A stretch of 64,000 nucleotides of DNA, from positions 1 to 64,000 of the forward strand of contig CAJUAA010000012.1 of NCBI GenBank assembly GCA_910584205.1, given 5' to 3'. The DNA is from an uncultured Lachnospiraceae bacterium (GTDB lineage: Bacteria; Bacillota; Clostridia; Lachnospirales; Lachnospiraceae). Made by a program: the position numbers and the translations under genes. Below are positions 8,035 through 16,892 of the stretch, in pieces; position 1 is the first letter of the stretch; every line of letters begins with the position of its first letter. The notes beneath the pieces were generated by a model that was not told the DNA's origin, did no database searches, and saw only the letters and a program-made list of their open reading frames with translations.

Positions 8035-9553
8035 ATAGTTCCTCCATTTCTGCAATTGTTCTTCTCAGGCGCTCTTCCTGATCCTTTTGCTCCAGCAGCC
8101 GGTGCAGATCCCTGCGCTCATATCCGACTCTTCGGATATCTCCGTGGTTCTGAAGCCCCTGGAGCCAGTCCGCCAGCTCCAGATCCTCCCCGAAGGCCTC
8201 CAGCAGGAAATCCGTCATGCGGTCCAGAAACGCCGTCAGCTCCTCTTTCTCCCGGGCAAGCCGTTCCCGCTTTTCCCCAAGCCCCAGCGAGGGGCAGGAG
8301 TCTTCCTCCACCTTCCGGCAGTTCTGAAGCTCCGATACCACCTGCAGACGCCCGGGACTAAGAAGCAGCTCCCGCAGACGCTCATCCACCGCGCATTCCA
8401 TGCTCTCCTCCCAGGGCTTCAGCAGGCCGTTTTCCTTCTGCACCTGGCGGGCATGAAGACGCCTCTGAAGAAAACCGTCCGGATCACCTTTTCCCTCTCC
8501 TTTGATATAGGAGGCCAGCTGGGACAGCACTTCCTTTTCCCGCTCCTGATATCTGCTCCCTCTTCCACAGGCAGTAAGCTTTTCCGATGCAGCGGACAGC
8601 AGATAGTATACAAACATGGAGCGCACGTCTCCCTTTGCAGCTCGAAGGCAGCTTTTCAGTTCCTCCATCTCCTGGCCCGTCAGACGTCCTTCCACAAATT
8701 CCTGAAAGCGGTACTGGCCAAGATACGTCCTGCAGAGCTGATACCAGGATGCAAAATCCGACGCGATCTTCGGCACCCTCAGAAATTCTTTCATGAATTC
8801 CCTGCTCACGGGCAGGCCCTGCCGCTCGTATTCCCGAAGCAGGACGGACAGGTCCTCCCACCCTCTCGCCGTGACGAATTCCCGTTTATCCCTGGTCAGC
8901 GTCACCTGGTAGAAGTGCTCCGGATGCAGCTCCAGGTAGGAAAGGACCAGGGGATGTACGTCCTGCCGGAGCGCGTATTCTTTCCACACGGAAAGATCCG
9001 CCTCCACCTCCAGAAGACGCACCCGGTCCAGGGCCGCCATGTCCAGTTCCCTGACGGAGGTGTTGTATTCCTGTGGATTTCCCGCCGCCACGATCACCCA
9101 TCCGTCCGGAATCCGGTGATTGCCAAACGTTTTATACTGCAGGAACTGCAGCATCGTAGGCGCCAGCGTCTCCGATACGCAGTTGATTTCATCCACGAAC
9201 AGCAGCCCTTCCCGATATCCGGTGCGCTCCTGATATTCATAGACCGCTCCGACGATCTCGCTCATGGTATATTCCGTCATGGTGTATTCCCGATCACCAA
9301 ACTTCCGGTTCACCAGCTGGGGAAGGCCTACGGCGCTCTGTCTCGTATGATGCGTGATCGTATAGGCCGCCAGCCCTACCCCGCATTCCTCCGCCGCCTG
9401 CTCCATGATCGCCGTCTTGCCGATGCCCGGGGGGCCCATGAGCAGCACCGGGCGCTGTCTTGCAGGCGGGATGCGGCGGCACCCGTTGTCGTCCTTTGCT
9501 GTATAAGCGCGTACGGTACGTATGATTTCTTCCTTTGCTTCCTGTATGTTCAT
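8012..9553 (-). CDS. MoxR-family AAA+ ATPase
   Basis: A 513-aa AAA+ protein with Walker A GPPGIGKT (40-47), Walker B LLFVDE (117-122), sensor 1 AAGNP and an arginine-finger region DRVR. After the AAA core comes a long helical C-terminal part (about 280-513) of unknown function. MoxR ATPases work with von Willebrand A partners as chaperone or metal-insertion machines; the gene just upstream is such a partner, as in RavA-ViaA. The ATG at 9553 overlaps the VWA stop as ATGA and has GGAG 8 nt upstream; the ATG at 9568 is less likely. The client is not evident. Confidence 0.88.
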   Translation of the reverse strand: MNIQEAKEEIIRTVRAYTAKDDNGCRRIPPARQRPVLLMGPPGIGKTAIMEQAAEECGVGLAAYTITHHTRQSAVGLPQLVNRKFGDREYTMTEYTMSEIVGAVYEYQERTGYREGLLFVDEINCVSETLAPTMLQFLQYKTFGNHRIPDGWVIVAAGNPQEYNTSVRELDMAALDRVRLLEVEADLSVWKEYALRQDVHPLVLSYLELHPEHFYQVTLTRDKREFVTARGWEDLSVLLREYERQGLPVSREFMKEFLRVPKIASDFASWYQLCRTYLGQYRFQEFVEGRLTGQEMEELKSCLRAAKGDVRSMFVYYLLSAASEKLTACGRGSRYQEREKEVLSQLASYIKGEGKGDPDGFLQRRLHARQVQKENGLLKPWEESMECAVDERLRELLLSPGRLQVVSELQNCRKVEEDSCPSLGLGEKRERLAREKEELTAFLDRMTDFLLEAFGEDLELADWLQGLQNHGDIRRVGYERRDLHRLLEQKDQEERLRRTIAEMEELYEAADRK

Positions 9554-10881
9554 CCTTCCTTCTCCCATCCCGGTCCTGCGTCCAGAGTCAGCGTCTGCGC
9601 CCAGGAAGGCGCAGTCCCTTTCCGCAGCTCTTCATTTAAAAATACAAAAGCCGTCTCATAGCCGGGCTTCCGGTCCGGATAGATTCCGTCCCCGTCGGTA
9701 AAATACAAAAGCCCCTTCAGATGCTTCAGCCTGCCTTCTTCCACCAGCCGATCCACCAGCCGGAAGACCGGTGTAAAATCCGTATCCCCATGGCCTTTTA
9801 CCGACATGTGTTCCAGATAATCCTTCCATTCCTCCTCGCTGGCCACGCAGACATGCTCCTGGACCAGGCAGTCGCACTGGATCAGATGGATGCGCATGTC
9901 CCGGAAAAAATTCTCTTTTTCCTGAAGGATCTCCCAGGTCTCCGTCAAAAACCGCCGCACCACCTCTCCTGAACAGGAGCCCGACGTGTCAATGGCGATG
10001 ACAAACTCCTGAAGCCTGCGGACCTCCTTATACTCCAGCGGCTCCAGAAAGACCAGCCGCTCGTACATCCGCCGGCTGTAATCGTAGGGAATGCAGTCAA
10101 AGCTGTCCATGTCCAGCAGGCGCTCCTCCTTCTCCACGGCAAACTGCTTCAAAAACCGGCGGTAATCATAGCCCCGTTCCTTCTGAAGGACGATCTGTTC
10201 CGTCCTCGTCCCGACGCTTCCGCCCGCCTGCCTTCTGTGCTCCTCCTGACGCAGCTCCAGGTGTTCGAACACGGTCCGCCACCGGTGTACGGCCTCCGAC
10301 ACGCCCTGCGTCTCCTCCGGCTTCCATTCCTGCCCTGTATGATTTTCATATACGGCCTGTTCATTTTCCCGCCAGTACACATGTTCATCTTTTCGGAAGA
10401 TCCTCTCCAGCTCCTCCAGTTCTTTCTCTTCTCTGGAGGCCAGCCAGGTGCACAGGGACCTTTCGTCAAAAGGCACCGACGCCTCTTTGATCTCCCGATA
10501 GTACCGGCTCCTGCAGGCCGGTATGGGCCAGGCAAAACCGGGCACGTGCATCCGGTCGATCCGGTATTCCGCCAGCAGATCGCAGGCCAGCCACCAGATC
10601 CTCTCTTCTGCTTTCTTCCGCCGGAAGCCGTGCAGAAAGATGCCGTGGAACAAAAGGTGCACATACTGCCGCTCCAGTACCTCCATCCCCTCCCGGAACC
10701 ACTTCAGCACCTCCTGCTCATTCCAGTACAGCTTCTGTGCATCCATACCGGAGCGCCCGTCCGTCCATGCCTCGTTCGGCACGGCCAGCGCCCCTCCAAA
10801 AACCGGAAGATTTTTCTGAATCCGAAAACGGGCCAGCTTCAGCGCCTCTCTGGCCAGCGCTTTTCTCTGCTCCTCTGGCAT
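9550..10881 (-). CDS. DUF2201-like protein with C-terminal VWA domain
   Basis: A 443-aa cytoplasmic protein that pairs with the MoxR ATPase. The N-terminal half resembles the DUF2201 putative-metallopeptidase region, but the expected HE..H signature is degenerate: HGIFLH at 79-84 has no catalytic Glu, so peptidase activity is doubtful. The C-terminal half is a VWA domain with the MIDAS motif DTSGS (298-302) and later a TDGDG loop. First gene of a three-gene unit (VWA, MoxR, yfcE-like) with overlaps at both junctions. GGAGG lies upstream of the start. Function inferred from the pair; the substrate is unknown. Confidence 0.82.
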   Translation of the reverse strand: MPEEQRKALAREALKLARFRIQKNLPVFGGALAVPNEAWTDGRSGMDAQKLYWNEQEVLKWFREGMEVLERQYVHLLFHGIFLHGFRRKKAEERIWWLACDLLAEYRIDRMHVPGFAWPIPACRSRYYREIKEASVPFDERSLCTWLASREEKELEELERIFRKDEHVYWRENEQAVYENHTGQEWKPEETQGVSEAVHRWRTVFEHLELRQEEHRRQAGGSVGTRTEQIVLQKERGYDYRRFLKQFAVEKEERLLDMDSFDCIPYDYSRRMYERLVFLEPLEYKEVRRLQEFVIAIDTSGSCSGEVVRRFLTETWEILQEKENFFRDMRIHLIQCDCLVQEHVCVASEEEWKDYLEHMSVKGHGDTDFTPVFRLVDRLVEEGRLKHLKGLLYFTDGDGIYPDRKPGYETAFVFLNEELRKGTAPSWAQTLTLDAGPGWEKEG

Positions 10882-11093
10882 ACCTGTTCGATCCCTCCTC
10901 TTCTGGAAATATCCCGTCCGCCGTGGTCGCGGCGCTTTTTTGTTCTCTTCCGTTTTCCTGCCTTCTCCGCCGATCCAACATTCCGGATTGAAAATCCGCC
11001 GCCCGTATGGTATGCTGACAGCAGCAGGCAGCAGAAACGCGCTCCAGGCGCCCCTTTCTGCTCCCGCACATCAGGGACAGGAGGAATCACTCA

Positions 11094-11453
11094 ATGAAAA
11101 TGCAGGAATCACCGGAAGATTATCTGGAAGCCATTCTCGTTCTTTCCAAAGAGCTGGGCAACGTCCGCTCCATCGACGTGGCCAATCATCTGGGATACAG
11201 CAAACCAAGCGTCAGCGTCGCCATGAAGCGGCTTCGGGAAAACGGCTACATCACGCTGGACGATAACGGCCATCTGATCCTCACCGGCTCCGGGCTTGCC
11301 ATCGCCCTGAACATCTACGAAAAACATCTGGTCCTCACCCAGTTTCTCATCTCCATCGGCGTGGATGAAGAAACCGCCAGAAAAGACGCCTGCCGGATGG
11401 AACACGTCATCAGCGATAAAAGCTTTGAAAAGATCAGGCAGCTGCCCCGGTAG
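11094..11453 (+). CDS. DtxR/MntR-family metal-dependent repressor, short form
   Basis: A 119-aa winged-helix repressor (HTH about 24-50, SIDVANHLGYSKPSVSVAMK) followed by the metal-binding/dimerisation helices; no C-terminal SH3-like domain, as in MntR (142 aa). Candidate metal ligands are D9, E12, H78, C100, E103 and H104. The Asp at position 9 is MntR-like, but ACRMEHVIS carries the Cys of the iron-sensing DtxR site. It probably represses metal-uptake genes when metal is plentiful. GGAGG precedes the start. It is convergent with the nickel/peptide transporter cluster, but no DtxR-like palindrome was recognised there. Confidence 0.85.
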   Translation: MKMQESPEDYLEAILVLSKELGNVRSIDVANHLGYSKPSVSVAMKRLRENGYITLDDNGHLILTGSGLAIALNIYEKHLVLTQFLISIGVDEETARKDACRMEHVISDKSFEKIRQLPR

Positions 11454-11561
11454 CCGCCTGATCTCTTCTGTCAGCCGGACCGGCTCCCACAGGCTTTCTA
11501 CCTGAATTTTACCATACCTGCCGCCCGCTCTTCAAGCTTCACTTTCCGGACGCAAAAATGA

Positions 11562-11588
11562 CCATCAGTCAGTCTGATGGCCGTTTTT
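11562..11588. terminator. Terminator between dtxR-like gene and the ABC cluster
   Basis: CCATCAG-TCAGT-CTGATGG is followed by CCGTTTTTT. An A-run on the left side would also serve the minus-strand operon. The sequence 11454-11560 holds no gene. Confidence 0.8.
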
Positions 11589-11594
11589 TATGCT

Positions 11595-12221
11595 TTATGA
11601 CGATACCTCCTCCAGACAGCGGATTCTGGTACAGACGTGCTCCAGAAGCGGCATGCTGTGGCTCACCGCCAGAAGCCCGATCTCCCTTCGCTCCACCTCC
11701 TCCACGAGAAAATTCCAGATCTGGCTCTGGGTGATCAGATCCAGCATGGTGCTGATCTCATCCGCCAGAAGGAACCGGGTGCGTTTTCCCAGCGCTCTGG
11801 CAATGCAGAAGCGCTGCAGCTCCCCGCCGGACAGCTCCGCCGGATAGCGGTTCAGCCAGTCCTCCTGGATACCCAGCCCCTGCAGGATGTAGGCTTCGAT
11901 CCCGTCCCCTTCCTGCAGAACCCTGCGCATGCGAAGGCGGGGATTCACCACCTGTTCCGGGTACTGCCAGATCATCTGCACCGGACAGCAGCCCCCATAA
12001 GCTTCCAGCGGCTTCCCGTCCAGCAGTACCTCCCCCCGGTCCGGTCTTTCGTAACCGGCCAGGATTTTGCAGAATGTGGTCTTGCCGAATCCGCTGGGCG
12101 CCGCGATGCCCACCCGCTCCCGGCTCCCGATCCGAAGGCTGAAGTCGTAAAGGATGTGTTTTTTATCGCCCCTGTTCGTATTTTTATATTGAAATGTAAT
12201 ATGGTTCGCTTCCAGTACCAT
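11595..12221 (-). CDS. Nickel/oligopeptide-type ABC transporter ATPase (E subunit, system 1)
   Basis: A 208-aa ATPase, shorter than the usual 250-330 aa of NikE/OppF because it stops soon after the H-switch (AVSHS) and lacks the C-terminal substrate-family region. Walker A is a variant, APSGFGKTT, with Ala for the first Gly; signature LSGGELQR and Walker B-Glu (LLADEIS) are intact. The Q-loop stretch CPVQMIWQYPE is a distinctive variant. Last gene of system 1, 30 nt after the D-type ATPase gene, with AGGAGG before the ATG. It energises import with the other ATPase. Nickel versus peptide specificity cannot be decided. Confidence 0.82.
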   Translation of the reverse strand: MVLEANHITFQYKNTNRGDKKHILYDFSLRIGSRERVGIAAPSGFGKTTFCKILAGYERPDRGEVLLDGKPLEAYGGCCPVQMIWQYPEQVVNPRLRMRRVLQEGDGIEAYILQGLGIQEDWLNRYPAELSGGELQRFCIARALGKRTRFLLADEISTMLDLITQSQIWNFLVEEVERREIGLLAVSHSMPLLEHVCTRIRCLEEVSS

Positions 12222-12251
12222 AGGTCCTCCTGTCCCCGTCCGCCGACGGCT

Positions 12252-13181
12252 TTATGTGGCATGTACGCAGCGAACGCTCCCGCCGCGGAGCTCCCTGACG
12301 GGAATTTCCCTTCTGCATTCCTCCGTACAGGCTTCACACCGGGGGCCGAACGGACAGCCCTCCGGCAGATCCTTCACATAAGGCTGCGTCCCCGGAAGAA
12401 ACTGAAGGCCGTTTTCGGGCATCGCCCGCCACAGCGCCCTGGTATAGGGATGCCGGAGCGTCTCCTCCCGCTGAAAATCCTGTACCGAAGCGTCTTCCAC
12501 CGTCATCCCTGAGTAAAATACCACGACCCGGTCCGCCACCTGAAGCGCCTGTTCCAGATCATGGGTAATCAAAAGCACGCCTGCGCCCCGGTCCGCCAGT
12601 TCCCGAAAATGCCCCATGACCCGGCGCACCATGTCCATGTGCAGGCCCGGCGTGGGCTCATCCGCAATCACAAGGCGGGGGCTGCCCATAAGCGCCGTGG
12701 ATACCAGCACCCTGCGGTTCATGCCGCCGGACAGTTCAAAGGGATACTGCTCCTGTACCTCCTCCTTCAGGTGATATCCCCGGAAAATATCGTTCAGCCG
12801 CTCTCTGGACGCCCGGTCCTTTTTTCCCTTCCGGATCTGGGGGCCGATCTTCATGAGCGGGTCCAGAAACGCCACGCTCTGGGGCACCAGCGCGATCTCG
12901 CTGCCCCGCAGCGCCTTCTGCCGCTCTTTCGTAAGCGGCGCCCCGTCATAGAGCATCTCCCCGCTCATGGACGCATTGTAGGGCAGGATTCCCAGGATTC
13001 CGTGGGCCAGAAGGCTTTTGCCGGAGCCGCTGGAACCTACGACGGCCACCATCTCGCCTTCATGGACCGTCACGTCCAGGCTGCGGATGACCGGAAGCTT
13101 CCTCTTCCGAAATCCTCTTTCATACTGTTCAAAGGACACCGAAACATTCCGGATATCCAGAATCACTTTTTTCTTCTCCAT
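12252..13181 (-). CDS. Nickel/oligopeptide-type ABC transporter ATPase (D subunit, system 1)
   Basis: A 309-aa ATPase with Walker A GSSGSGKS, signature LSGGMNRR, Walker B VIADEPTPGLH and H-switch ITHDL. The C-terminal Cys cluster (CPFGPRCEAC and later Cys residues) is the OppD/DppD-family element, which in some members binds an Fe-S cluster. I choose the ATG at 13181; a GTG one codon earlier is possible. It follows the C permease after about 100 nt with no gene. Partner of the short E-type ATPase. Confidence 0.85.
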   Translation of the reverse strand: MEKKKVILDIRNVSVSFEQYERGFRKRKLPVIRSLDVTVHEGEMVAVVGSSGSGKSLLAHGILGILPYNASMSGEMLYDGAPLTKERQKALRGSEIALVPQSVAFLDPLMKIGPQIRKGKKDRASRERLNDIFRGYHLKEEVQEQYPFELSGGMNRRVLVSTALMGSPRLVIADEPTPGLHMDMVRRVMGHFRELADRGAGVLLITHDLEQALQVADRVVVFYSGMTVEDASVQDFQREETLRHPYTRALWRAMPENGLQFLPGTQPYVKDLPEGCPFGPRCEACTEECRREIPVRELRGGSVRCVHAT

Positions 13182-13283
13182 CACATACCGTATCTTTCCT
13201 GTTGATTCTTCGGGTTTCAGGCCAGTCCGCAGAGCTGCCGGAGCCAGACGCCCGTTTTCCTCCGGTTCCGGAGTTCGGGGCCG

Positions 13284-14108
13284 TCAGACATGCGCGCTGC
13301 CCGGGTCCAGAAGCCTTCGAAGCCCCTCTCCCGCCACGTCAAACAACACCACCGTGCACACCAGAAAGAGCCCCGGAAACAGCGCCAGCCACCAGCGCCC
13401 CATGGCCAGATATTTCATACTTTCCGACAGGATGATCCCGATGGCCGGCTGCTCCGGCGACAGACCGAAGCCCAGAAACGTGATGCCGGCCTCGTGCAGG
13501 ATCGCATGGGGAAACGTCAGGATCAGCCCCACCAGAAACTGCGGAAACAGATGGGGGAACATATGTTTCCATGCAATTTCCCATGTGCCGACGCCCAGCT
13601 TCCTGGCGGCCTGAATGTACAGCGCCTCCTTTAACTGCATGACCTCGCCCCGGATCACCCGGGCCAGAGAGGTCCAGTGAGTCAGCGCCACGCCGACGAC
13701 CACGCCCCGGAATCCTTTTCCCAGCGCACAGGAGATGAGAATCAGCAGCAGAATATGCGGGATTCCCATGACCAGATCGATGATCCAGGTGACGGCCGCG
13801 TCCGCAGCCTTTCCCATGGTCGCCGCCAGCGTCCCCAGAAACAGCGCCAGAACGGAGCTGACGCCTGCTGCCAGAATCCCGATCCGGATGCTCATGGACA
13901 ATCCGGTCAGCGTCCGCAGGAACATGTCCCTGCCCAGCCAGTCCGTGCCGAAGAGATACGGCACGCCGGGCCCCAGGTTTTTTCTGGAAAAATCCGTCAC
14001 CAGCGCTTCCTCGGAAACACCCCATCCCGCGGCTGTCACGGCCGCCAGAAACAGAACCGCCAGCCCGCAGAGGAACATGGCCGTCATTCTTCCATTCCAC
14101 CGCCTCAT
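13284..14108 (-). CDS. Nickel/oligopeptide-type ABC permease (C subunit, system 1)
   Basis: A 274-aa inner-membrane permease of the BPD transport family with about six membrane helices. It carries the FGTDWLGRD motif typical of the DppC/NikC N-terminal region and the EAA loop (YIQAARKLGVGTWEIAWKHMFP) that docks on the ATPase. It starts inside the stop of the B permease (ATGA overlap), so the two are made together in fixed ratio. Confidence 0.87.
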   Translation of the reverse strand: MRRWNGRMTAMFLCGLAVLFLAAVTAAGWGVSEEALVTDFSRKNLGPGVPYLFGTDWLGRDMFLRTLTGLSMSIRIGILAAGVSSVLALFLGTLAATMGKAADAAVTWIIDLVMGIPHILLLILISCALGKGFRGVVVGVALTHWTSLARVIRGEVMQLKEALYIQAARKLGVGTWEIAWKHMFPHLFPQFLVGLILTFPHAILHEAGITFLGFGLSPEQPAIGIILSESMKYLAMGRWWLALFPGLFLVCTVVLFDVAGEGLRRLLDPGSAHV

Positions 14109-15100
14109 ATTTCGGCACCTCCCTTTCGGATCCTTGGGTCAATGATGCCGTACAGCAGATTCGCCGTCAGATTTCCGCCGAATACAAAAAGCGCGCTGAT
14201 GACCGTAATCCCCAGAAGCAGCGGCACGTCGCTGCCCAGCCCCGCCGTCACCGCCGCCTGGCCAAGGCCCGGATAAGAAAAGACCTGCTCCACCAGAACG
14301 GAACCTCCGAAAATCTCGCTGATGGACGCAAACTGCAGCGTCAGGGCCGGCAGCAGTACGTTCCGAAGCGCGTGGTTTTTTACGATCTCATACGTACTCT
14401 CGCCCCTGGCTCTGGCAAAGAGCACATAGTCGCTTTCCATAATCTCGATCATCTTCTCCCGGGTGTGGAGCGTGATGCCGGCGATTCCCGTAATGCTTAA
14501 AGTCACGGCGGGAAGGACGGCGTGGCGGACCCGGTCCATGGCCGTGACTCCGCCTGCCTCCATGCCGATGGGCACGCTCAGCCCGATGGGCAGCATCTTC
14601 AGCCACACCGCGAAGACCATCAGAAGCACCAGAGCCAGCCAGAACGCCGGCGTACTGGCGATCAGAAGGGAATAACCCCTGATAATCCGGTCCAGAATGC
14701 TTCCCTCCCGGATTCCGGCCAGAATCCCCAGTACGAATCCCACGGCGCCGGACAGGATCCAGGCCATGGTCATCAGCCACAGCGAATTCATGAGCTTCAC
14801 GCCGATGACCTTTGCCACCGGCTGCCGGTACAGAAGCGAAACTCCCATATCCCCCCGGAAGAAATCCCCTGCCCACGCAAGGAAACGCTCCACCGGAGGC
14901 ACCCCCACACCCCAATAGGCCTGAAGCTTCTCGATCTGCTCCTGGCTCAGAGATCCGAGCGCCGCCTGCCCGACGTTTGCCTGCAGCGGGTCAATGGGTG
15001 AGGCCGACAGGAGGAGGAACGCTGCCAGACTTACAAAAAAGGTCAGCAGGAGCATCCGTACGGCCTGTGTTCCGATAAAAAGAACCTGTTTTTTCCACAT
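14105..15100 (-). CDS. Nickel/oligopeptide-type ABC permease (B subunit, system 1)
   Basis: A 331-aa permease with an N-terminal helix, a long extracytoplasmic loop (about 30-100) that contains GVGVPPVERFLAWAGDFFRGDMGVS, and the EAA loop YVLFARARGESTYEIVKNHA. DppB/NikB layout. The start at 15100 is set by GGGAGAGG a few nt upstream; longer in-frame extensions run into the upstream gene and are rejected. It begins 4 nt after the binding-protein stop. Confidence 0.87.
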   Translation of the reverse strand: MWKKQVLFIGTQAVRMLLLTFFVSLAAFLLLSASPIDPLQANVGQAALGSLSQEQIEKLQAYWGVGVPPVERFLAWAGDFFRGDMGVSLLYRQPVAKVIGVKLMNSLWLMTMAWILSGAVGFVLGILAGIREGSILDRIIRGYSLLIASTPAFWLALVLLMVFAVWLKMLPIGLSVPIGMEAGGVTAMDRVRHAVLPAVTLSITGIAGITLHTREKMIEIMESDYVLFARARGESTYEIVKNHALRNVLLPALTLQFASISEIFGGSVLVEQVFSYPGLGQAAVTAGLGSDVPLLLGITVISALFVFGGNLTANLLYGIIDPRIRKGGAEI

Positions 15101-15104
15101 GGTT

Positions 15105-16751
15105 CTACCTCTCCCAGTACCACTGGTCCACATTGTTGACGATAGACCAGCCGTGTCCGTGGGGATGAAGTTTCTGGTCTGCCACATGCAGGCCTTCCTT
15201 TGCCCAGTAGAGATGATCGATGTTGCACAGCCAGATCCAGGGGATATCCCCCTGCTGGGTGATCCCGGTCTCTCCGTCCCACTGGGCCTTTTTCCACAGC
15301 TCATACGATTCTTCCAGAGAAGTGGCTGCCAGCGCCTCATCCATGTACTGATCCACCTTCTCGTTGGAATACGGGGAATACTCCGCGCTTCCGCCCTCCA
15401 GCGTGTGATAGATGTTGTAGAGCTCCATGGGGGTATGCGCTCCCCAGCCCCACATAAGAGGCTCCGCCTGGGCTCTTGTATACGCCGTATCCCAGCCTAC
15501 GCCCTCAATGGACGCATCAATCCCCAGCTTCTTCAGCTGGTTCTGCGTATCCGCCGCCAGCGCCTGACGGACGGAATCGCCGGCGGAATACAGAATATTC
15601 AGCTCTGCACGCACGCCGTCCTTCTCCCGGATGCCGTCGGGCCCCGGGAGCCATCCGGCCTCCTCCAGAAGCGCCGCCGCCCCTTCCGGGTCATAGGACA
15701 CCTGCGCCGCGTCGTTATACCAGGGCATCCTGTCGCACACGCTGTAGGCCGCCGTCCCGTATCCGTTCAGGACATTCTGGATCATCTCCTCCCGGTCAAT
15801 GCCGATGTTGACGGCCCGCCTGACCCGCACATCGTCTGTCAGGTCGTTGCCCATCGGATTGCCCTCCGCGTCCGCAGACGCCGGAGCCGCCGGCAGATTG
15901 ATGCCCCGGTTGTCCACGGTCTCGTAAGCCAGAAGCGTATATCCGTCCACGGCCTGGTCCGAATACGAAGCCGCCGTGTATGCCAGGTCCGCCTGTCCTG
16001 CCATGACCGCCGCGTACGCCGCGTCCTCATCCATGAAAAGAACCGTCACCTTTTTCATCTTCGGCGCCTCCCCGTAATAATCCGGGTTCGCCTCAAAGAT
16101 GATCTGCTGGCCCTTATCCCACTGTTTCATGAGGTACCGTCCGGAACCGACCGGGTTCTCCCCATAGGCGGGGCCATAGGCGTGCTCCGGCACGATCCCC
16201 ACGATGGCCATGGTGTAGGGCCAGATGGAATAGGGCCGCTCCATCCGGAATTCCACCGTTTTCTCATCGACGGCCACCGCCTCCTTCAGCATGGTGAAAT
16301 CGTTGACGGAACTGTCCGCCTTTACCGTATTGTAGGTAAAGGCCACGTCCTCTGCCGTCAGCGGATCCCCGTCCGTGAAAAAGACGTCGTCCCGGATCGT
16401 GACGGTCCAGGCCATACCGTCTTCGCTCACCTGCATATCCGTCGCCAGATCATAATCGATGGAAAGATCCGGCTTCGTCACCGTCAGCGTGCTCTGGATC
16501 AGCGGCTCGTGCACATGCTCGCCCGCTCCCCAGCCGTATGCCGGGTCAAATCCGGATTCCGGCTCTGATGTGGGCCCCATGACCACGATGACCGAATCCT
16601 CTGTATCCGTATCTGTCTCTGTTTTGTGTTCCTCTGCCTGCGCGGGCTGCTCCTGCGTTCCGTTCTGCACCCCGTCCTGCGCTCCGCACCCGGATGCGCA
16701 CAGGCCGGTCAGCACTGCCGCCATCAGTATGCCGTATGCGTTTCTGTTCAT
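15105..16751 (-). CDS. Family-5 solute-binding lipoprotein (system 1)
   Basis: A 548-aa extracellular binding protein anchored through Cys22 (signal peptide 1-21, ASGC lipobox). Family-5 features (SBP_bac_5) are present: the DPAYGW entry segment, GDPLTAEDVAFTYNT and the C-terminal AALLEEAGW repeat element. Ligands of the family are peptides, nickel-chelates or opines. First gene of system 1 (A-B-C-D-E), with its own promoter at 16786-16814. The start at 16751 has GAGAGGGG upstream. Confidence 0.88.
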   Translation of the reverse strand: MNRNAYGILMAAVLTGLCASGCGAQDGVQNGTQEQPAQAEEHKTETDTDTEDSVIVVMGPTSEPESGFDPAYGWGAGEHVHEPLIQSTLTVTKPDLSIDYDLATDMQVSEDGMAWTVTIRDDVFFTDGDPLTAEDVAFTYNTVKADSSVNDFTMLKEAVAVDEKTVEFRMERPYSIWPYTMAIVGIVPEHAYGPAYGENPVGSGRYLMKQWDKGQQIIFEANPDYYGEAPKMKKVTVLFMDEDAAYAAVMAGQADLAYTAASYSDQAVDGYTLLAYETVDNRGINLPAAPASADAEGNPMGNDLTDDVRVRRAVNIGIDREEMIQNVLNGYGTAAYSVCDRMPWYNDAAQVSYDPEGAAALLEEAGWLPGPDGIREKDGVRAELNILYSAGDSVRQALAADTQNQLKKLGIDASIEGVGWDTAYTRAQAEPLMWGWGAHTPMELYNIYHTLEGGSAEYSPYSNEKVDQYMDEALAATSLEESYELWKKAQWDGETGITQQGDIPWIWLCNIDHLYWAKEGLHVADQKLHPHGHGWSIVNNVDQWYWER

Positions 16752-16785
16752 CTCAAATCCCCTCTCTTTCGCTTTTCTTGTTATA

Positions 16786-16829
16786 AGTTTAACGAAACCC
16801 CGGCTGCACTGCAAGCCGGGGTGGGGGAT
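16786..16829 (-). promoter_or_regulatory. Promoter A with shared GC box, upstream of system 1
   Basis: On the minus strand: box ATCCCCCACCCCGGCTT (16829-16813) runs into -35 TTGCAG (16814-16809), then 17 nt, then -10 TAAACT (16791-16786). The predicted start is about 28 nt before the binding-protein ATG. CCCCGGCT/AGCCGGGG also forms a dyad over the -35. It is one of six sites with the same layout. Confidence 0.7.
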
Positions 16830-16892
16830 GCGGACGATTCCGCTTTCTGATGGATGGATAACCGTTTGGAATGGCAGTACGGTCGCTGCCTC

